Below, one piece after another: positions 29,365 to 42,979 of a DNA stretch of 64,000 nt. Positions within the stretch are counted from its first letter, which is position 1; each line of letters opens with the position of its first letter. The notes under the pieces are model-generated. The model ran no database searches and was not told the origin of the DNA. It worked only from the letters and a program-made list of their open reading frames with translations. A program made the position numbers and the translations under genes. The DNA lies in NCBI GenBank assembly GCA_030248225.1, contig JASANE010000798.1, positions 1 to 64,000 on the forward strand, in the 5' to 3' direction. The stretch comes from Trileptium ribeirensis (lineage: Eukaryota; Nematoda; Enoplea; Enoplida; Thoracostomopsidae).

Positions 29365-31351
29365 CTGGAAAATATATGTAATGCATGTACTATTGAGTCC
29401 TGGTTCGCGAAATCACAGAATACAAACGATTTTGCATTAGATCTGCAACTTTAGTGCAAGTAAGAATGACCCTTAAAATGCAAACCAAAAATACGTGCCT
29501 CTAGTGCTGCTTGTACCGTTTTGGTTAGTGCTGAAGTAAATATTCTGACCTGTGAAGCAAGCTTCGATGAATACTATAGCTGTCATTAAGATGCGTTTTG
29601 GCGCATATCCTCATTCGCTTCGTGCAAATAAAGGAGCTGGCCTACAAATTTTGTGTCTAGCCCACAACAATTCATAATAGATTTCCGCGTAACTTTTATA
29701 AGCAAAGAAAACAACACAAATTCACAAGTAAAATTTGAAAGTCGATCTAGGTCCCAAGCACATGCTTCCTTTGATTTCCTAAACCTTTTTGCAAAAACTA
29801 TTAATTAAAGTTAAAGTTCAATTTTCGCGGTAGTGAGGACTAACCGACAAAGGCATTTGTGGCCTTTATGATTTATGGATGTTCGATAAGACCGACAACA
29901 GTTTGCAAGCAAAAAGATGCAATCGCGAAAACGTACGTAAGTATTACAAAAGCGTAATTTTATCACACAATGCAGAGATCGTAATTTTAACACACAATGC
30001 AGAGCCATTCACATTTAGTTTAGTTTGATCTTCAAATCAATCTTCGGTTTGCTATTGTGGTATACGGCGTTTTTTCGTGTGTGCGGCTTGATATGTTGTT
30101 TCTCGGTTTTGTTGTTTTTTGCTCAGTCGGGGCAAAGAATTGCGCATACTGATGAAGCTTAACGACTTTGTTATGATACATGGTGGATTTTATCATTTCG
30201 CTTATTACCTATAGTTTACGGAGCTACCGTAATTATAAGTGGAACATATGAATTCAAAAAAATAAGATCTCATAGCGGCACAAATAGTTATATGTTACCT
30301 GGCATATACGTAGGGCGAAATACCAATGCGGCTTATATAAATAATTCAATATTATTATTCTTGCACCATGGAGTAACCGGAATTCCGATTCCGGCGAAAA
30401 TCGTGTTCCGGTTGCGGTTCCGGCAAAGGGTAAAAACCATACCGGACCCGGAATTCCAGCTAAAAATTTTTCCCCTTTTTGCCTCAACTGTGATCCAAAC
30501 ATATGTAATAAATATTATACAATGATCAAGCTCCAATACAACCAAGCAAAAGAAAAGATTAACTAAGCAATTTGCCGTGTGAAAAGTAAGTAGGGTACAT
30601 AATTTCAGTAGGAAATTTTCATAATAACCTGCAGGACTTTATTAACAAATCAAAGCCAGGTCGATGCTTGAAGCAGCTATTTTACGCATCCAGAAGTCTG
30701 TGGGGTACGTTTGAATTAAACCGGTCCAACTCGGTAACAGAGTATGGCTTACGCAGAAGTACTTAGGGTATGCTTGGCTAACATAAATTGCGTCAAGCAC
30801 CCACCAGTGCGCTTGTAAACTTGGTAAATCAGTCTAAATCGAAGTAAACTGACGTTATCTGCAACGCAGCTAGAAACTGCTTTCTTGGAAATGCACTGTA
30901 TTCATTGAAACTGTGCGAGCAACATTACAGTGTGTCTGATTAGAAAGTTATCATCAAACTGACTGACTGAAAAGTCATCTAACTGACGGACACTGTTTGT
31001 CCAACGCTAGCGTAAACAGGCTCTGACCACTGATCAGAAAATTACTTTCTAACTATTATTTTCTCTTAGAATCATATAAAGCAAGCATATTCTACGCTCC
31101 AAGCTTTGTAAGCACATTCGATTTGACTTCCACTATACACAATGGTGTATAGTGGAAGGTATTTTTTGCTCTGGGTGTCCAAACACCGACATATTTGATC
31201 GGTAAATAAAAACTATTAGCTTCCTCAGTCTCTTTAAAGTTTCAGAAATGCAATAATACCATCACAATACATTAAGTTTAATGTAAAAGTTATTTTAATG
31301 CATTTTAAATCCACTATACCTTCATTTCTTCCTTCATCTGTTTTACTATAT

Positions 31352-32897
31352 GGCTCATTTCACGAAACCACGTCATTTTGTCGGGGGGGGGGCTACATCG
31401 GCACTTTTTTGCTCCATAGCACCAGTCTTTTGGAAGGAAATTTAATGTCGCTGTGAGATGTAGTAATAGCATGTCCGACGGTCATAATGAGGTATGGTGG
31501 ACCTCTGTATCCCTAAGATAGCAGGAGCCAGAGATCCTCAACCCGGATTGGCCACATGAAGCCAAAAACACATCTCCCACTATAAACGTTCGCCGTATCG
31601 CTAGCACGTGATACATATGAGTGTTTTTCATTTCGCTGTGATCATTTGGTATTTGCTAATTTTTCCGGAAAAACTTGGGAGTAAGCATCTACACCGAAGC
31701 TGACCTCAAACTTCCGAAAAAATTTTTCGTGACATGTAGCCCCCCGACCAAGGTCAAATCTGGCAGCTTGCATACGCTGGTAAATAACGTCAAAGTGCAC
31801 TAGCGCCAAAAATGCAATATAACGGTAATCGTATTCAGTACAGGTGTTATTGAAAAACAATATCAGCGTCTGTCTATGTGTTGTTTGATTATGAGGCCGA
31901 AGGTCATAAAGTGCCAAAAGTGGGGTATGCAAAATGTAGCCCACGACCTACCGAAAATTAAATTTAAAAAAGCCAAATTTTGCATACAGTTTTAGAATAG
32001 GCCGGATAGAAACATAGTAACGCCCCACTAGAATCGACCCATGTATTAAAAATTTTTAATGGAGATGTAGCCCCCCCCGCATGTATAATAAAAGAAACCG
32101 AAGGTCGCACGAATCATATTAGTATATAAGTTTATAATCATTCATCATAATTGCACCATGATATGGGGCCGTGCTGTTAACTGGGTAGCTAGGGAACCCT
32201 TTTGCCTGCCCGCACATCTATTTTTCGCATTGCCTTTGGTATCACCACCTAAATGTAAGCTAATCGTACATAAATTGCGTTTGTTTTACAGCAGCTGCGT
32301 GTTAACATAAATCTAGAATCTCTAGAAGTGCCAGTTTCACGAAATGCATGTTGTAGGAAGGTGTAGCCCCCGACCTGAAGTGTAGCCAACCTGACTAACA
32401 CATATTTGGGTGCCAATTTTTACAAGGCCTAAGGATCTGCCTGAAATTTTTTGTCGGAAATCCGCACTCATGGTTGATTCGTGAGCATAAAATGGTATCA
32501 GTAGGTGCTGTCTCCGTTGCGCTAGAAAAACTTCTGCGACAGGCTTGTTCTAAATTGGTCGATTTTTAACCATAAAAGGACCGTAGCTGCCAATTTTAGG
32601 TCGCAAGTCCTCCAAATGGCTTGACTGTGACTTTTTGGTCCGATTTGCATACAAACAGACCATGGTTCACATGTCACTGCATTACCCTACAGAATAATGA
32701 CTTATTTCGGATTAAAATTTGACCCCCAGTGGTACCCTTTGCGACCACTGTAGCAGGTCTCAGGTAGCTCGCTTTGTATAGAGACATCGATATTCGAAAA
32801 ATTCAGGGTTTTTTATGTCGGAAGGGGTCTAGACAGTGTACGTACGAAAACGTTTCATTTTGGCTTCAAAAACGGTGTATCAAAAGTGAAATGACCC
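31352..32897. mobile_element. 1.5-kb TIR element with poly-G blocks, copy 2
   Basis: Relative of the element at 26887. Left end GGCTCATTTCACGAAACCAC, right end CAAAAGTGAAATGACCC, more diverged. Interior carries TGTAGCCCCCCGACC and GTCGGGGGGGGG blocks. Lies in UBA2 intron 10. 29600-31350 shows nothing else. Confidence 0.7.
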
Positions 32898-33649
32898 AAA
32901 TATTTCGAAGACGATGTTCCGGTTCCGGAACTGGTTTAAATGGACGGTTCCGGTTGCTGGTTCCGGTTATTCCTTGTCTTGTACATAGGGTCCCAGCTTA
33001 AGAGTTAAGCCACAGGATAAAATTGAGTGGCACCTAATCTAATAGCATATAGATAAAACCTATATTGGCCCGAGTCAGCCACAGACTGAGTAACATCAGG
33101 GGCGAGCATATTACAGGGGTTAACTTCATGAGTTTCAGAATAGAATTAAAGGTGTGGCATTAGGACGACCGGTTTTAAGCATCCCTACTCTTCCTAAAAT
33201 AACCACCTGTTGGCATTCCTACTGGATGCCGCGGGACCTGAGCAGACAAAGTTCCATCTAGGGTGTGTACTACCGGCACAACCTACTTCATAAAATAACA
33301 TTCCTGCATTCCCACCGGGTGAGCGTTACATAAGGTAGGGGTTAATATATAGCTTAAATATAAGGACTTAGGCTCAGGTAATTAAATAGAATTGCTATGT
33401 GCTTCTTACCGGGGCCTCTGCATTAATCTCAAAAAAGAACTAATAAAATAATAAGTAAATAAAATACCAAAGGGTATTAGAGTGCAAGATCAGAGAAAGT
33501 ATCATCTGATTACGAATAGGGTCACCGAGAATGCGAGGAATTACAATAGAAGTGGGCGAATATAGCGCAACCCTAAAGATAATCTGGTGTGTATATTTCT
33601 AATGCTTTTACCAAAATAAACATTTTTACTCGCGCCTTTGGTTTCTATA

Positions 33650-33860
33650 CCTCTGAACTGCGAGTGTGCAGAAGTAGTCACGCCGCCTCGCATGAAATAG
33701 TAGCAAACAACGAACGCGCGGTGTATATACTCGCTATCCCACCGGTATTCTACTGGTCACACCGCGTTCGGCACAATCTTCGGTGAGGAACCCTTTTCCC
33801 CTTTTAATACCGACAGCCGTCATAAAAATCCTACCTCCAACGCAATCTCTAAAAAAAACG
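33650..33860. repeat. Dispersed repeat also found at 61720 and 63895
   Basis: Contains TCTACTGGTCACACCGCGTTC, then TTCGGTGAGGAACCC and TTTTAATACCGACAGCCGTC, matching the arms at 61720-61860 in the same orientation and at 62067 and 63840-64000 in the opposite one. Probably a SINE or fold-back fragment. Confidence 0.55.
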
Positions 33861-34438
33861 TTCAAATATAACAAGAGCTTTCAAAGTAATTAAAACTCGT
33901 GTATTTACAGCCAACAGTTCAAGGGCCAATAGTTCATTTTGAACTTCGAGGAAATGAAGCATTAATTTTTAATAGTTCTGCCATGTTTTAGTCACGCACA
34001 TACAGCACAAATATTCAACCATTTTTGTAATATCTATCACAAAAGTTTAAATGAAAAAGAAGAGAACACGACTCCCAAATCGATGTACCACCAAATCCGG
34101 GTACGTTGTGATCCCGAAGAAGAAGCGGAGGATCCATATAGGTATTTTTCCAAGTTTTTAGTTGATTTAGAACGATCTACTACATCTGTAACAGCAGTTT
34201 GAAATAAAACATTAAGCTGCACCACCAACGCTGTATTTTTAATAATTCGACTTCTAATTAATTAAAATTCCATTGTCACCATTGCATTTTTCGTCGTCAA
34301 TCAAAATCTGGTGAAAGGAATGGATCAGCGAAGACTTCTCTTTTTAAAGGAGATAGCAGTTAGGTGTCGCATTTGAGCAAATAGTGCGACCGCCTTACCT
34401 TCCCTCTTTTCTGAACAACCGGCTTCCTGATAACTAAC

Positions 34439-34647
34439 CTTATCCCAAGTCAAGACGTGTCCCTCAGGCAGTTCTTTAAATCGGTCACGTAAAATAGCAA
34501 GTGATTTGTTCAGTTTATCACGACACTCGATGAGTGTCCACATTTGTTGGTCACGAATACGACCTGTATGCATGTCTGGAGTGCCTTCGCTGTGAGACTC
34601 AGGCTGGTTGGCAGCAGCACCGTACCTGAGATCTCCACTTCCAATAT
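34439..34647 (-). CDS. UBA2: UBA2 exon 10
   Basis: Acceptor TTCTAG, donor GTTAGT, 209 bp. A variable Gly/Ser/Glu-rich part, then RDQQMWTLIECRDKLNKSLA and EGHVLTWDK, matching the DQQVLDVKSYARLFSKSIETL and ELIWDK region. Confidence 0.95.
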
Positions 34648-36032
34648 CTAGAAACAGATAAAACTAGTATTTCGGCCCAACATAGCAATAAAGACAAAAC
34701 TGCGCTTGATTCATTGTTTTACTTAAAAATTTGTCATTTCTCGCTCAAAGAAACTAGCATGACAAAGCAATAACTAAAGTGGTGTAATTCGGTTGTTTTG
34801 TTTCACTGTTTTTAACTATTTTGTCACCATTTGTTCAAAAGAATTAGCACGGTAAACAAACATCAGGCCGTTTTGGTTCGCTGTTCATTTTAAATCTTAT
34901 TACAGTTTATGCTGTGTAAACTTAAGCTGCGCCACCTAAAATCCTTTTTTGACACTGTATACAAGAATAGAACATTCATTTCAATAGCCAATTCCAAATT
35001 AAAAAATCTCGTTCGCGAACACAGAGCGACTGATTACAAAATGGAGTAGCTTCTGTTCACTAACACAATGCACCTATTTGCTGTTTCGCTACAATCTCGT
35101 TTCACAACGCACAGCGTGCAAAGTTGCATTTAGCATTTTTCTTTACGTAAACACATTTAGTTTTACGAATAATACTTGTAGCTCGCGAACATCACATGTA
35201 CTGTGTAACTATCAAATACTAAACGGACGCATATTAGTTCGATAACAAAATATAATATACCAGTTCAAATGTCAACCCGTCACTAGCAGATTAGTTGATG
35301 TTTTTAGGACTAATCGTTATTAAGCTAATATTTTGCACCTTAACATTTTGGATGCGATGTCCAAAACAACTTTGTGTTCATTTTATGTTTAGGGATGGTT
35401 GGTCTACCGAACAAGTTATTTCCAATCGCTATTAACAAAAGAGGATGGCAGGCGGCGGATCTTAAGTATACTCTTGCATTATTCAAAAAAGCTAACATTA
35501 CATTGAAACAGCTAAACGTTGCCATCAGCCTGTTATGTAACCCAAATATGTATCGAAAAAGATAACAATGACACACCCCAATTACTTAACTAGTTTTCAA
35601 GTAGATTTTGGCATTGTCCGGCGTACTAACGAGATTTGTTAGGCAAAAACTCTGTAAGACAATAAAATCTAGCTTAAATTGGCTCTTTAGCAAATACGTA
35701 ATATTATCGCCCTTTACTATGTTATACCGAAATTACTTTAAGATGATTATTCGACTCAGTTTTAAACTAAAGTGAAAACCCCTTTACAATGACAACTAGT
35801 TAAATTTGGGGTTTGTTAAAATAAGACAAAAAACTGAAACTCAGAACAGGGTACACAGTAAAAATTCATCTTTAAAGGGTATTAAACCAATCTCTAATAG
35901 TAAACGACACTAAAATGGATGAATGGTATAGGCGTATTTATCATGACAAAACCTCAGCGCTGAAAAAATTCTCAAAAAAACAACGCTAATAATGGTAAAG
36001 GGCGCTTCTAATTCAAATAGAAACCGCCATAC

Positions 36033-36138
36033 CGACAGACGTATCAGAAACATTATCCCACAGTAGCGGTGTTGGTGGTGTACGCTTCTTCCACAAGTTT
36101 TCCATCGAAAGTAAATAGTTGATATCGTCGTAAAACAG
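36033..36138 (-). CDS. UBA2: UBA2 exon 9
   Basis: Acceptor TTTTAG, donor GTATGG, 106 bp. Encodes LFYDDINYLLSMENLWKKRT followed by PPTPLLW, matching the family LFxDDIRYLLxMDKLWRKR segment. Confidence 0.96.
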
Positions 36139-36710
36139 CTAAAAACATTAATTACTATACAATTACTGCAGCGGGATCAGTGATGTAGGGAAGAGAAATG
36201 TCAGCTAAGAAGGAAATACAGAACACAGATCTGGCTTTCCTTAAAGCGTTTATACTAATGATTCACTCTGCGAATCCGGCAGTAGTATCTGTTTGTGGTC
36301 GAATTGAAGAATTCTGTTATCGCAGACACACGAGAATAATTGATTGATGAGTTGTCAATTATTAATTCTTTTACAGTTCCTGCTTCAGAAATTAGCTGTA
36401 TCGTGTTAATAAATCTAAACACTCAAAATAAAATAATCGAAATAGAAGTAGATATAATTAAATATTTTGGTAAAAACTTAAGTTCATACGCACAGTTTGA
36501 CTCGATGATGATTTATCTTATTTTTTAATTTAACTCGTTTTAGATTGTATTAGCCGGCAAGCACTGGCTGCAGTGACAACGTAATTTTAGGTTTTATGGA
36601 AATAAAAAGTAGTTCCCTAAAAAATAATCCTTCCCCTAAGCTCCATATCTTTAGCTGCCATTTGGCGCAATCTGATTAGTGAAAAATTTTTAATCGCTTG
36701 CTTGACGTAC

Positions 36711-36943
36711 CTTTCTAAAAAGTATTTCAGGCTCAAACTCATTCTCTTCGGCCCATCGTCGAGTGGAAATCCGTTGAATGTTGCCCGCTACAGACTCCGA
36801 CGCATTTTCAGATGCAGCCGTTGTGTTTTGATCGTGGATTGGAGCTTCAGCATCGATCGAATTCTCAATGTCAGTACCATTTTCAACATTAGAAGATTCC
36901 CCGTTTGTTGCGTTAGCACCACTGTTGATAAGCGTTGCCGCTT
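36711..36943 (-). CDS. UBA2: UBA2 exon 8: variable insert and RRWAEEN block
   Basis: Acceptor TTTCAG, donor GTACGT, 233 bp. A low-complexity Asn/Glu/Ser-rich insert (NGESSNVENGTDIENSIDAE), longer than in vertebrates, then ISTRRWAEENEFEPEILFRK in the catalytic-Cys domain. Confidence 0.95.
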
Positions 36944-37530
36944 CTGAAAAATTCACAACAGCAGTTAACAGTCTTAAGATGCTAAAAGTGCGCCATACTT
37001 CTAATTTTCTTGCTTTAACTACGCTTGGGTACAATCGAAAACTTAGCAATCTTTTATTATATTACATTGTGTAATCCAAACTTTAGTCATATCGTTCACA
37101 TATGTATCTCGACAATAGGTGCAGATACCTGAGCCAAGTTAGGCTGACTCTGTGCAGCGACAAATGCTGTAAATGTTGTGCAGCGACAAATTCCCTCCGA
37201 AAATGAACATTCCCCCCGAAAATGGCCCCAAATTTAACCACTACGGGTTCGGAAAGCCGTGAGCAGGCAAGATACACAGAAGTTAATGTTGACTTGTGTT
37301 AGGTCAGGCATAGTACTAAATTCACCGAACTAGTTCAGTTCAAGACGAACCGTGCTGGAACAATTTAAAATGGCATAAGAATGTTGCTATATCTCCAGAA
37401 AACATAGCTAATTTTTCACGTATTCAATGTTTTCCACATAGAATTTAACAATTTTCCATTATTTTCTGGTGGCGCGGTACCATGTAATAGCAAATGATTA
37501 CGTTACAGAACCGAAATAATCAAAACTTAC

Positions 37531-37598
37531 GTTGAAGTTCGGGATCAGCCATATCTGGAGATACATCTTGGTCATCGTCAGCTTCTCCAAACAACTGA
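37531..37598 (-). CDS. UBA2: UBA2 exon 7
   Basis: Acceptor TTGCAG, donor GTAAGT, 68 bp. Encodes NQLFGEADDDQDVSPDMADP, the acidic linker after the WAKHLF segment. Confidence 0.96.
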
Positions 37599-37970
37599 CT
37601 GCAATAAAAATTTTAACGAATTATACATATATGTATGTACATAACAAAAATGTAATATATACCTGGGCTCACCATATTGGGGGTGGGGGTAGAGCCATGG
37701 CATTTTGAAGTGCCATAAAAAAGCTGAGGTTTGGCACAAAATTATGTATTTTTCTTGAATTTAGTGTAACAAAGGCCCAACGGTAGTTTGTAAAAAAACA
37801 ATATATACACCAAAAATAGTACTCACATTGTACATGTATATTGGAAAAATAGTTTTTATCAAACTAACCAAAGAAACAAACATACGTATGTACCAAGTTT
37901 ATATCGATTATGTGTAAACGCATAGCAGTCAGTACACTGATTATAAATAATTAGTCAAACCAACACTTAC

Positions 37971-38092
37971 TTAAACAAATGCTTCGCCCATACGACACAA
38001 TGAACAGGCTCCGATGGAGTGTTCCGAATTGTACAACCCGGAAAGGATTTCTGCGGAGCCTTTGGATTGCACTCGTAGCATTCAGTGATGCC
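37971..38092 (-). CDS. UBA2: UBA2 exon 6: catalytic Cys and zinc pair
   Basis: Acceptor TTTCAG, donor GTAAGT, 122 bp. Encodes [11 protein letters not shown] with the first zinc Cys pair, and [20 protein letters not shown], whose GCTIRNTP Cys corresponds to the SUMO-accepting Cys173 of human UBA2. Confidence 0.98.
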
Positions 38093-38299
38093 CTGAAATT
38101 AGACCAAATTTTGCTGAATTACACACTAAATAAATCAAAATCGGCAAATATTCCTTCATAGTTGGCTCAGCTTTAACTATGGACACAAATCAAAATTACT
38201 TAAATTAAGGAATTAACTTAACTTCACCTTTACTGTTCTCTGTTCAGTTTGCATCGTTTAGAGCCAGACTGAACAATGTTTAAGTGATGTAAACACTCT

Positions 38300-38700
38300 A
38301 TACAAGGAGTTTTGTAAACGGAGCGAGCTGAGTTTCTACTGAACGTGCCAGGTGGAAAATCGTGAAAATTTCTTTCTTTTTGTCACGTTTTTCCACGCAT
38401 AACTCATCATCGGGAAGATGGATTTCAATAACCTTTTTAATCGACAGCAAAACTAATGATGATGTGCCCTTTAGTTGAACGCCAAAAGCTCCGACACCAT
38501 CTTCGGGGTCAAAACGGCGAAAAAAAAACCGATTTTTAAGGTTCTTTGCCAAATTTGACCATCCAAGCCGCGACACAAGCTTTGCATCGAAAAATCGAAT
38601 CAGCTTATCAAGATCTACTGCTTTACTGACCAAGACTTTTCTGTGGGACCACTCCCTGGAGTGGTGTGGGTCCGAATATGGTTCGTCGAATTTTTTTGCC
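38300..38700 (-). repeat. Dispersed repeat, copy 1
   Basis: On the minus strand it contains GGCGTTCAACTAAAGGGCAC and AGTAGAAACTCAGCTCGCTC, shared with 48600-48990 on the plus strand. It is open for 111 codons on the minus strand, but the copy at 48600 is not, so I do not call a gene. Confidence 0.55.
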
Positions 38701-38929
38701 AGAAATAAAGATTTTCAAATTTCAAAATGTTGTTGCACGTTTTGCCTTACAAGTGTCTTAGGCTACTAAACAGACTGAATACACTACTTTTGCTATTTAG
38801 AGCCCAATTTGACTAAGCTATTCCTTTTCATGAGGCTTCAAGGATTTTACGACCGACGTACCCATTTTCCGAAATATAGTGCGTTTTCATTTGTTTGGTT
38901 AGTTATTACTTGCAGGGCATCAAAAATGG

Positions 38930-40140
38930 TCTATATATAGTTTTTTTCGGTACGCTGACTACGACGATTATGTTATCTAAAGCCCACCACTAATATATCA
39001 TGCCTTTTCAGATGTTTTCAATAGGTGTGTTAAGGGTCAATGAATCCGATTGCCAGAATATAGTAGTTTATATATAAATATATATATATGTTTAGGCATG
39101 CTGAATACGATGGATCGGTTATCTAGAGACGAGCGCGAATACTTCGATGGGTTTAGGGTCGACGAGGGTTTTAGGGTTTCACTAAGTTTAGGGTTATACA
39201 GGGTTTAGTGCAGTATCTACATCAAACATAAAGCCAAGATAATACTAGTAACACGTAAACGTGGGTGACGGAGGCATGGTGGTTAACAACGGCGTGAATA
39301 GTGCATACAGCTTGTGGAATTTCTAACATTTTTGGTAACAATAATAAGAGGAAGACATGAAAACGTCTAGTTATTTATACAGTAGAATGACAATACATCT
39401 ATCAAGTTGTACCCATCAATGAAATTTAGTCCAAATCGGCCGAGTCATTCAAAAGTTATAACACACTTAATAATTTTTCACTCATTTTAAGAGAATTTAT
39501 AAAGGTAAGTAGATCACTCGTATACAGTCTTTTAGAAAACGTGAAGGTACATGTTATGTCAAAAAATGACCGAGATAGCACGAACGGTTGTCGAGATATG
39601 ATGAACTTAGGTTTCCCTAAGTCAATTTTAAGAGAATTTGTTTAATTTTTAAGGAAAGAGATGAAATACGTCAATCAGCTATATACAGCTGTTTGGAAAA
39701 CGTGAAAATACATTTTATGTAAAAAAATCGCCGAAATAGCACGAACGGTTGTCGAGATGCGGTGAAAAAGCTGAAAAAATGGCAAAAATCCCTAAGTTTG
39801 AGCAACATTTGCTTAATTTTGAGTACAAAGCAATTTTCGTAGAAAAAAGTGCTCAATGAAAGGGCACTCCGCAAGAGAATATGCAACACGAAGAAAAAAA
39901 AATTTCTAAAATCGGCCCAGGCGTTCAACCTGCAGACCTGTCTGTGACAAACAAAAAAAAAGTCACAGAGAAAATTGAAATTTTGCGTCCAATATATTGA
40001 TATATAAAAAGTTAAATGTACGCCTCCGGCTGCGACTCACCACCTTCGGTGGCTCGTCTTGCCTCCGTCAATAACACAAGGTGATTTCAGTAAATTATCA
40101 CTTGATGAAACCACGCTCGCCCCGCCTCACCCTCGCTTGC
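38930..40140. repeat. Degenerate satellite and low-complexity DNA, intron 5
   Basis: Includes GGTTTAGGGTCGACGAGG and TTTTAGGGTTT (also at 25788-25815), two related blocks with GAGATAGCACGAACGGTTGTC (39570-39760), and an inverted GAGCGAGCG-type end near 40110 (ACGCTCGCCCCGCC). 41040-42910 and 43000-45340 contain nothing I can name. Confidence 0.45.
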
Positions 40141-40525
40141 TAGTCACTAGTTTATAGAACAGAAGAGATGACCCCTAAAAGACACCTCCCCTGACCGCTA
40201 AATTTTTGTTTTTAACCAACATAGTTTTCTGTCCCCGATTTTTTTCCAATTTCTTCTTTTTCGTTAAAAATTTTCTAAATTTTGGCAAAAAATTGTCCTA
40301 TTTCTTCCAATATCTGTCATTTCTTCTAAAATTCAGTCAATTTTCCCCCAAAACTTTCGTTACCTACAAATATCGCGGACTTGACCTCAGTTAGCAGTCA
40401 AAGCTGACCCTGTTTCTTTAGCCCCTAGTCTCGGAGACAGAAATACAGCGGTTATTAAGAATATAGTAAACAAAAAACGACAAATTATGCCAATTTTATG
40501 CAATATTGCAAGGTAAATTTAATAC

Positions 40526-40626
40526 CTTTTTAATAACAGCGACTTGACCCAAATATCCAGCAGAACCGGATTCCACAAGAGGTACATCAGCTGCCAAGCA
40601 CATACGGTTGACGTGGTTTCTTGCAG
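40526..40626 (-). CDS. UBA2: UBA2 exon 5
   Basis: Acceptor TTTAAG, donor GTATTA, 101 bp. Encodes [20 protein letters not shown] and [14 protein letters not shown], the end of the first adenylation half. Confidence 0.97.
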
Positions 40627-42914
40627 CTTAAATAAATAGTTAATGCATGTAAATTCCGTTGAACGATTAGATTTAGGATAACGTAAGGTCAGTACGGCTT
40701 AGGTATCTCCAATACCATTGTTCCACGACTGTTGGGCTCTTAGTGAAACAATTGGTAAATCTAGCTTTGTTAAAAAGATATAGTCTCATAATACTGTCTT
40801 CTACCAAAGATATAATCCCCTATTTGTGCATTTTACTATCTTTACCTATGCCCAAACTTCAAGTTCCACGTGGACAGTCGCAACAAAATTTCACTCTTTG
40901 CACAATTATATCATATTCAAAGTTAACTTCTGTTTTTTCAAACAACTTTAAAGTTTCAAAGCCAATCGCCGAGTCGAAAAGTGTAAAATATAATACTATG
41001 CGTACATACTTATAGTAAATGTATTAAATCCAGAATAGAAGGACTACGTAGCAGCCTAAAAATGTCAAATCAGATACGCAAATTCAACCTTTTAGTAAAT
41101 ATGTCAATTTGAGACCTACACTAACGTCGCTTTGAAACATATACATTTCGTAATAATACTTGGAACTAGTGCCATTTTGAAAAATATAATAAAAAAGAAA
41201 TGTGTGACTCAAAACGTAGAAACATTACAAATCTACGTCGTTATATCAAGAGTTCATTATAATAAACTAGCGCGAAATCTGCCCCACATACGGGGTGGGC
41301 CTTTGCCCAGCTTCGTGCTGGTTCGTCACCGCTGGCCTTCTGACAACGTGTGTATGCAACACATCAATGTGTTGTTGAGGTATACCGATTACGAGTATTT
41401 GCTCACCGTTTCGGGACCAGTTGTCGTGACTAACCAAACAAAGAAAGAAATAAAAAAATTAAAAACTCATGTACTACTTTCCTTTATCCGATGACGTGGT
41501 TTTCGACTTACGCCCCCAAGGATTGCAGGGTACCCCGATGTTCTTTAGTGGGGGTTGTAATATTGGCTATCCCTACCATTTAGCTGGCCGCTAATAACCA
41601 ATAAACTTAGAGAAGTAATAGAGACCACATCTGAATTATACTGCTGCTACAATTTGATTAGTTATTGCGAACTGATATTTCGTATACCCTAAGAAACCTG
41701 GGAGAGGGGGAGCCGATACCCCCCAAAAGAACCTTGGTGGTACTCCTCTCAAATCCTTTGGAAAGGTGTGGTCAACTGAAGAACGACACGTCATAAAAGG
41801 GAAAGAAGATGATATTTACCAAGTGTCACAATCCCCTACAAATTTTTAGTGAACTCTTGGTATATGAACCTAGGGATGAGAGCTGATATTTTGAAGATAA
41901 GCACCAGTTTTTGTGCTATAATAAGTAGTTCGCATTGTTCTTACAACATTTTTTAAAATATATAGTATTTCCATTGTTATCACCACGGTGTATCCAAGCA
42001 TAAGGGAGTGAGGTCGTCGATGGAGTTAGTGGTCGCCCCAAAAAATTTCTTTTTACAAAACCGCAAAAAAATTTTGGCCATGAACCAGTTGGATTTCAGC
42101 AACAAAATAATCTTGTTAAAATATTGAACCTAAAAAACCTAGTTTATACAAAAAATTAATTTAAACCTAATTTTTGCCCTTCATATTCATTCCCATGCGA
42201 AATTAAGATGAAAAAATAGTAATAACATCAATTGCTTAGGTTAATATTTTATCAGAATTTTAACCTGGCATTTCCGCGCCACGGTTCTGCTCCAGTACTT
42301 TCTCTTAAAGCGCGACCCTGGTCCGATGCTCCCAAGTTTTTCCGAATGCAAAGATTACATAATCTGCGTAGATGAAACACAAATAAACTGAAGTCGCTTT
42401 TTCATTTGTGAGTACACAAGCTATAGTTTTCGTCTGTGAGTACACAAGCTATAAACCAAATTGTATGTAGACACCAGAAATGAAAGATTTTCAAAGAACT
42501 ATTATAATAATACAACTTTAGTACTGATAGGTATATGTTGAATGACAACAACACCACTAAAATATTACTAAGTTGCATGGTGCAAAATGTCTTTTGTTTG
42601 AGCATCAAAGCCAAAATAGTTATGCAAATTTCTAAGAACAGTTCAGAGGAGATCTGATTTAACCACTGGTAGCTGAACAACTTCAATAGAACAAAAAAAT
42701 TTATATAAATTACCGACCAGGTATCTAATAGTATACCAACAATTGCGCTGTGCAAGCTATAAAATGAGCGACACACACGTACCCAGACATTGCTAGCTAG
42801 TTTGAGCCTCAAAACTAAAGGCGTATGAGGCGCAGAAAGACAAACAAACGTACGAGTTAACCAGACGTTCGAACTACGCTGTGATAACAAAGTTCAATAC
42901 AATTACGGACGTAC

Positions 42915-42979
42915 CGTTATTGTCCAGGGCATTCAATACAATGTTGTATTGTTTGTAAAACGCGACGTCAAAATGAGAG
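42915..42979 (-). CDS. UBA2: UBA2 exon 4
   Basis: Sixty-five bases from a TTATAG acceptor to a GTACGT donor. Encodes SHFDVAFYKQYNIVLNALDN, matching the family block that ends VMNALDNR. The last base joins exon 5 as the Ala codon G|CT. Confidence 0.93.

Noticed and set aside
38298..38633. 111-codon minus-strand frame
   Set aside because: Lies in a dispersed repeat whose other copy (48600-48990) is not open.
41132..41494. 120-codon plus-strand frame in UBA2 intron 4
   Set aside because: No recognisable domain, no codon or repeat support, no second copy to compare.
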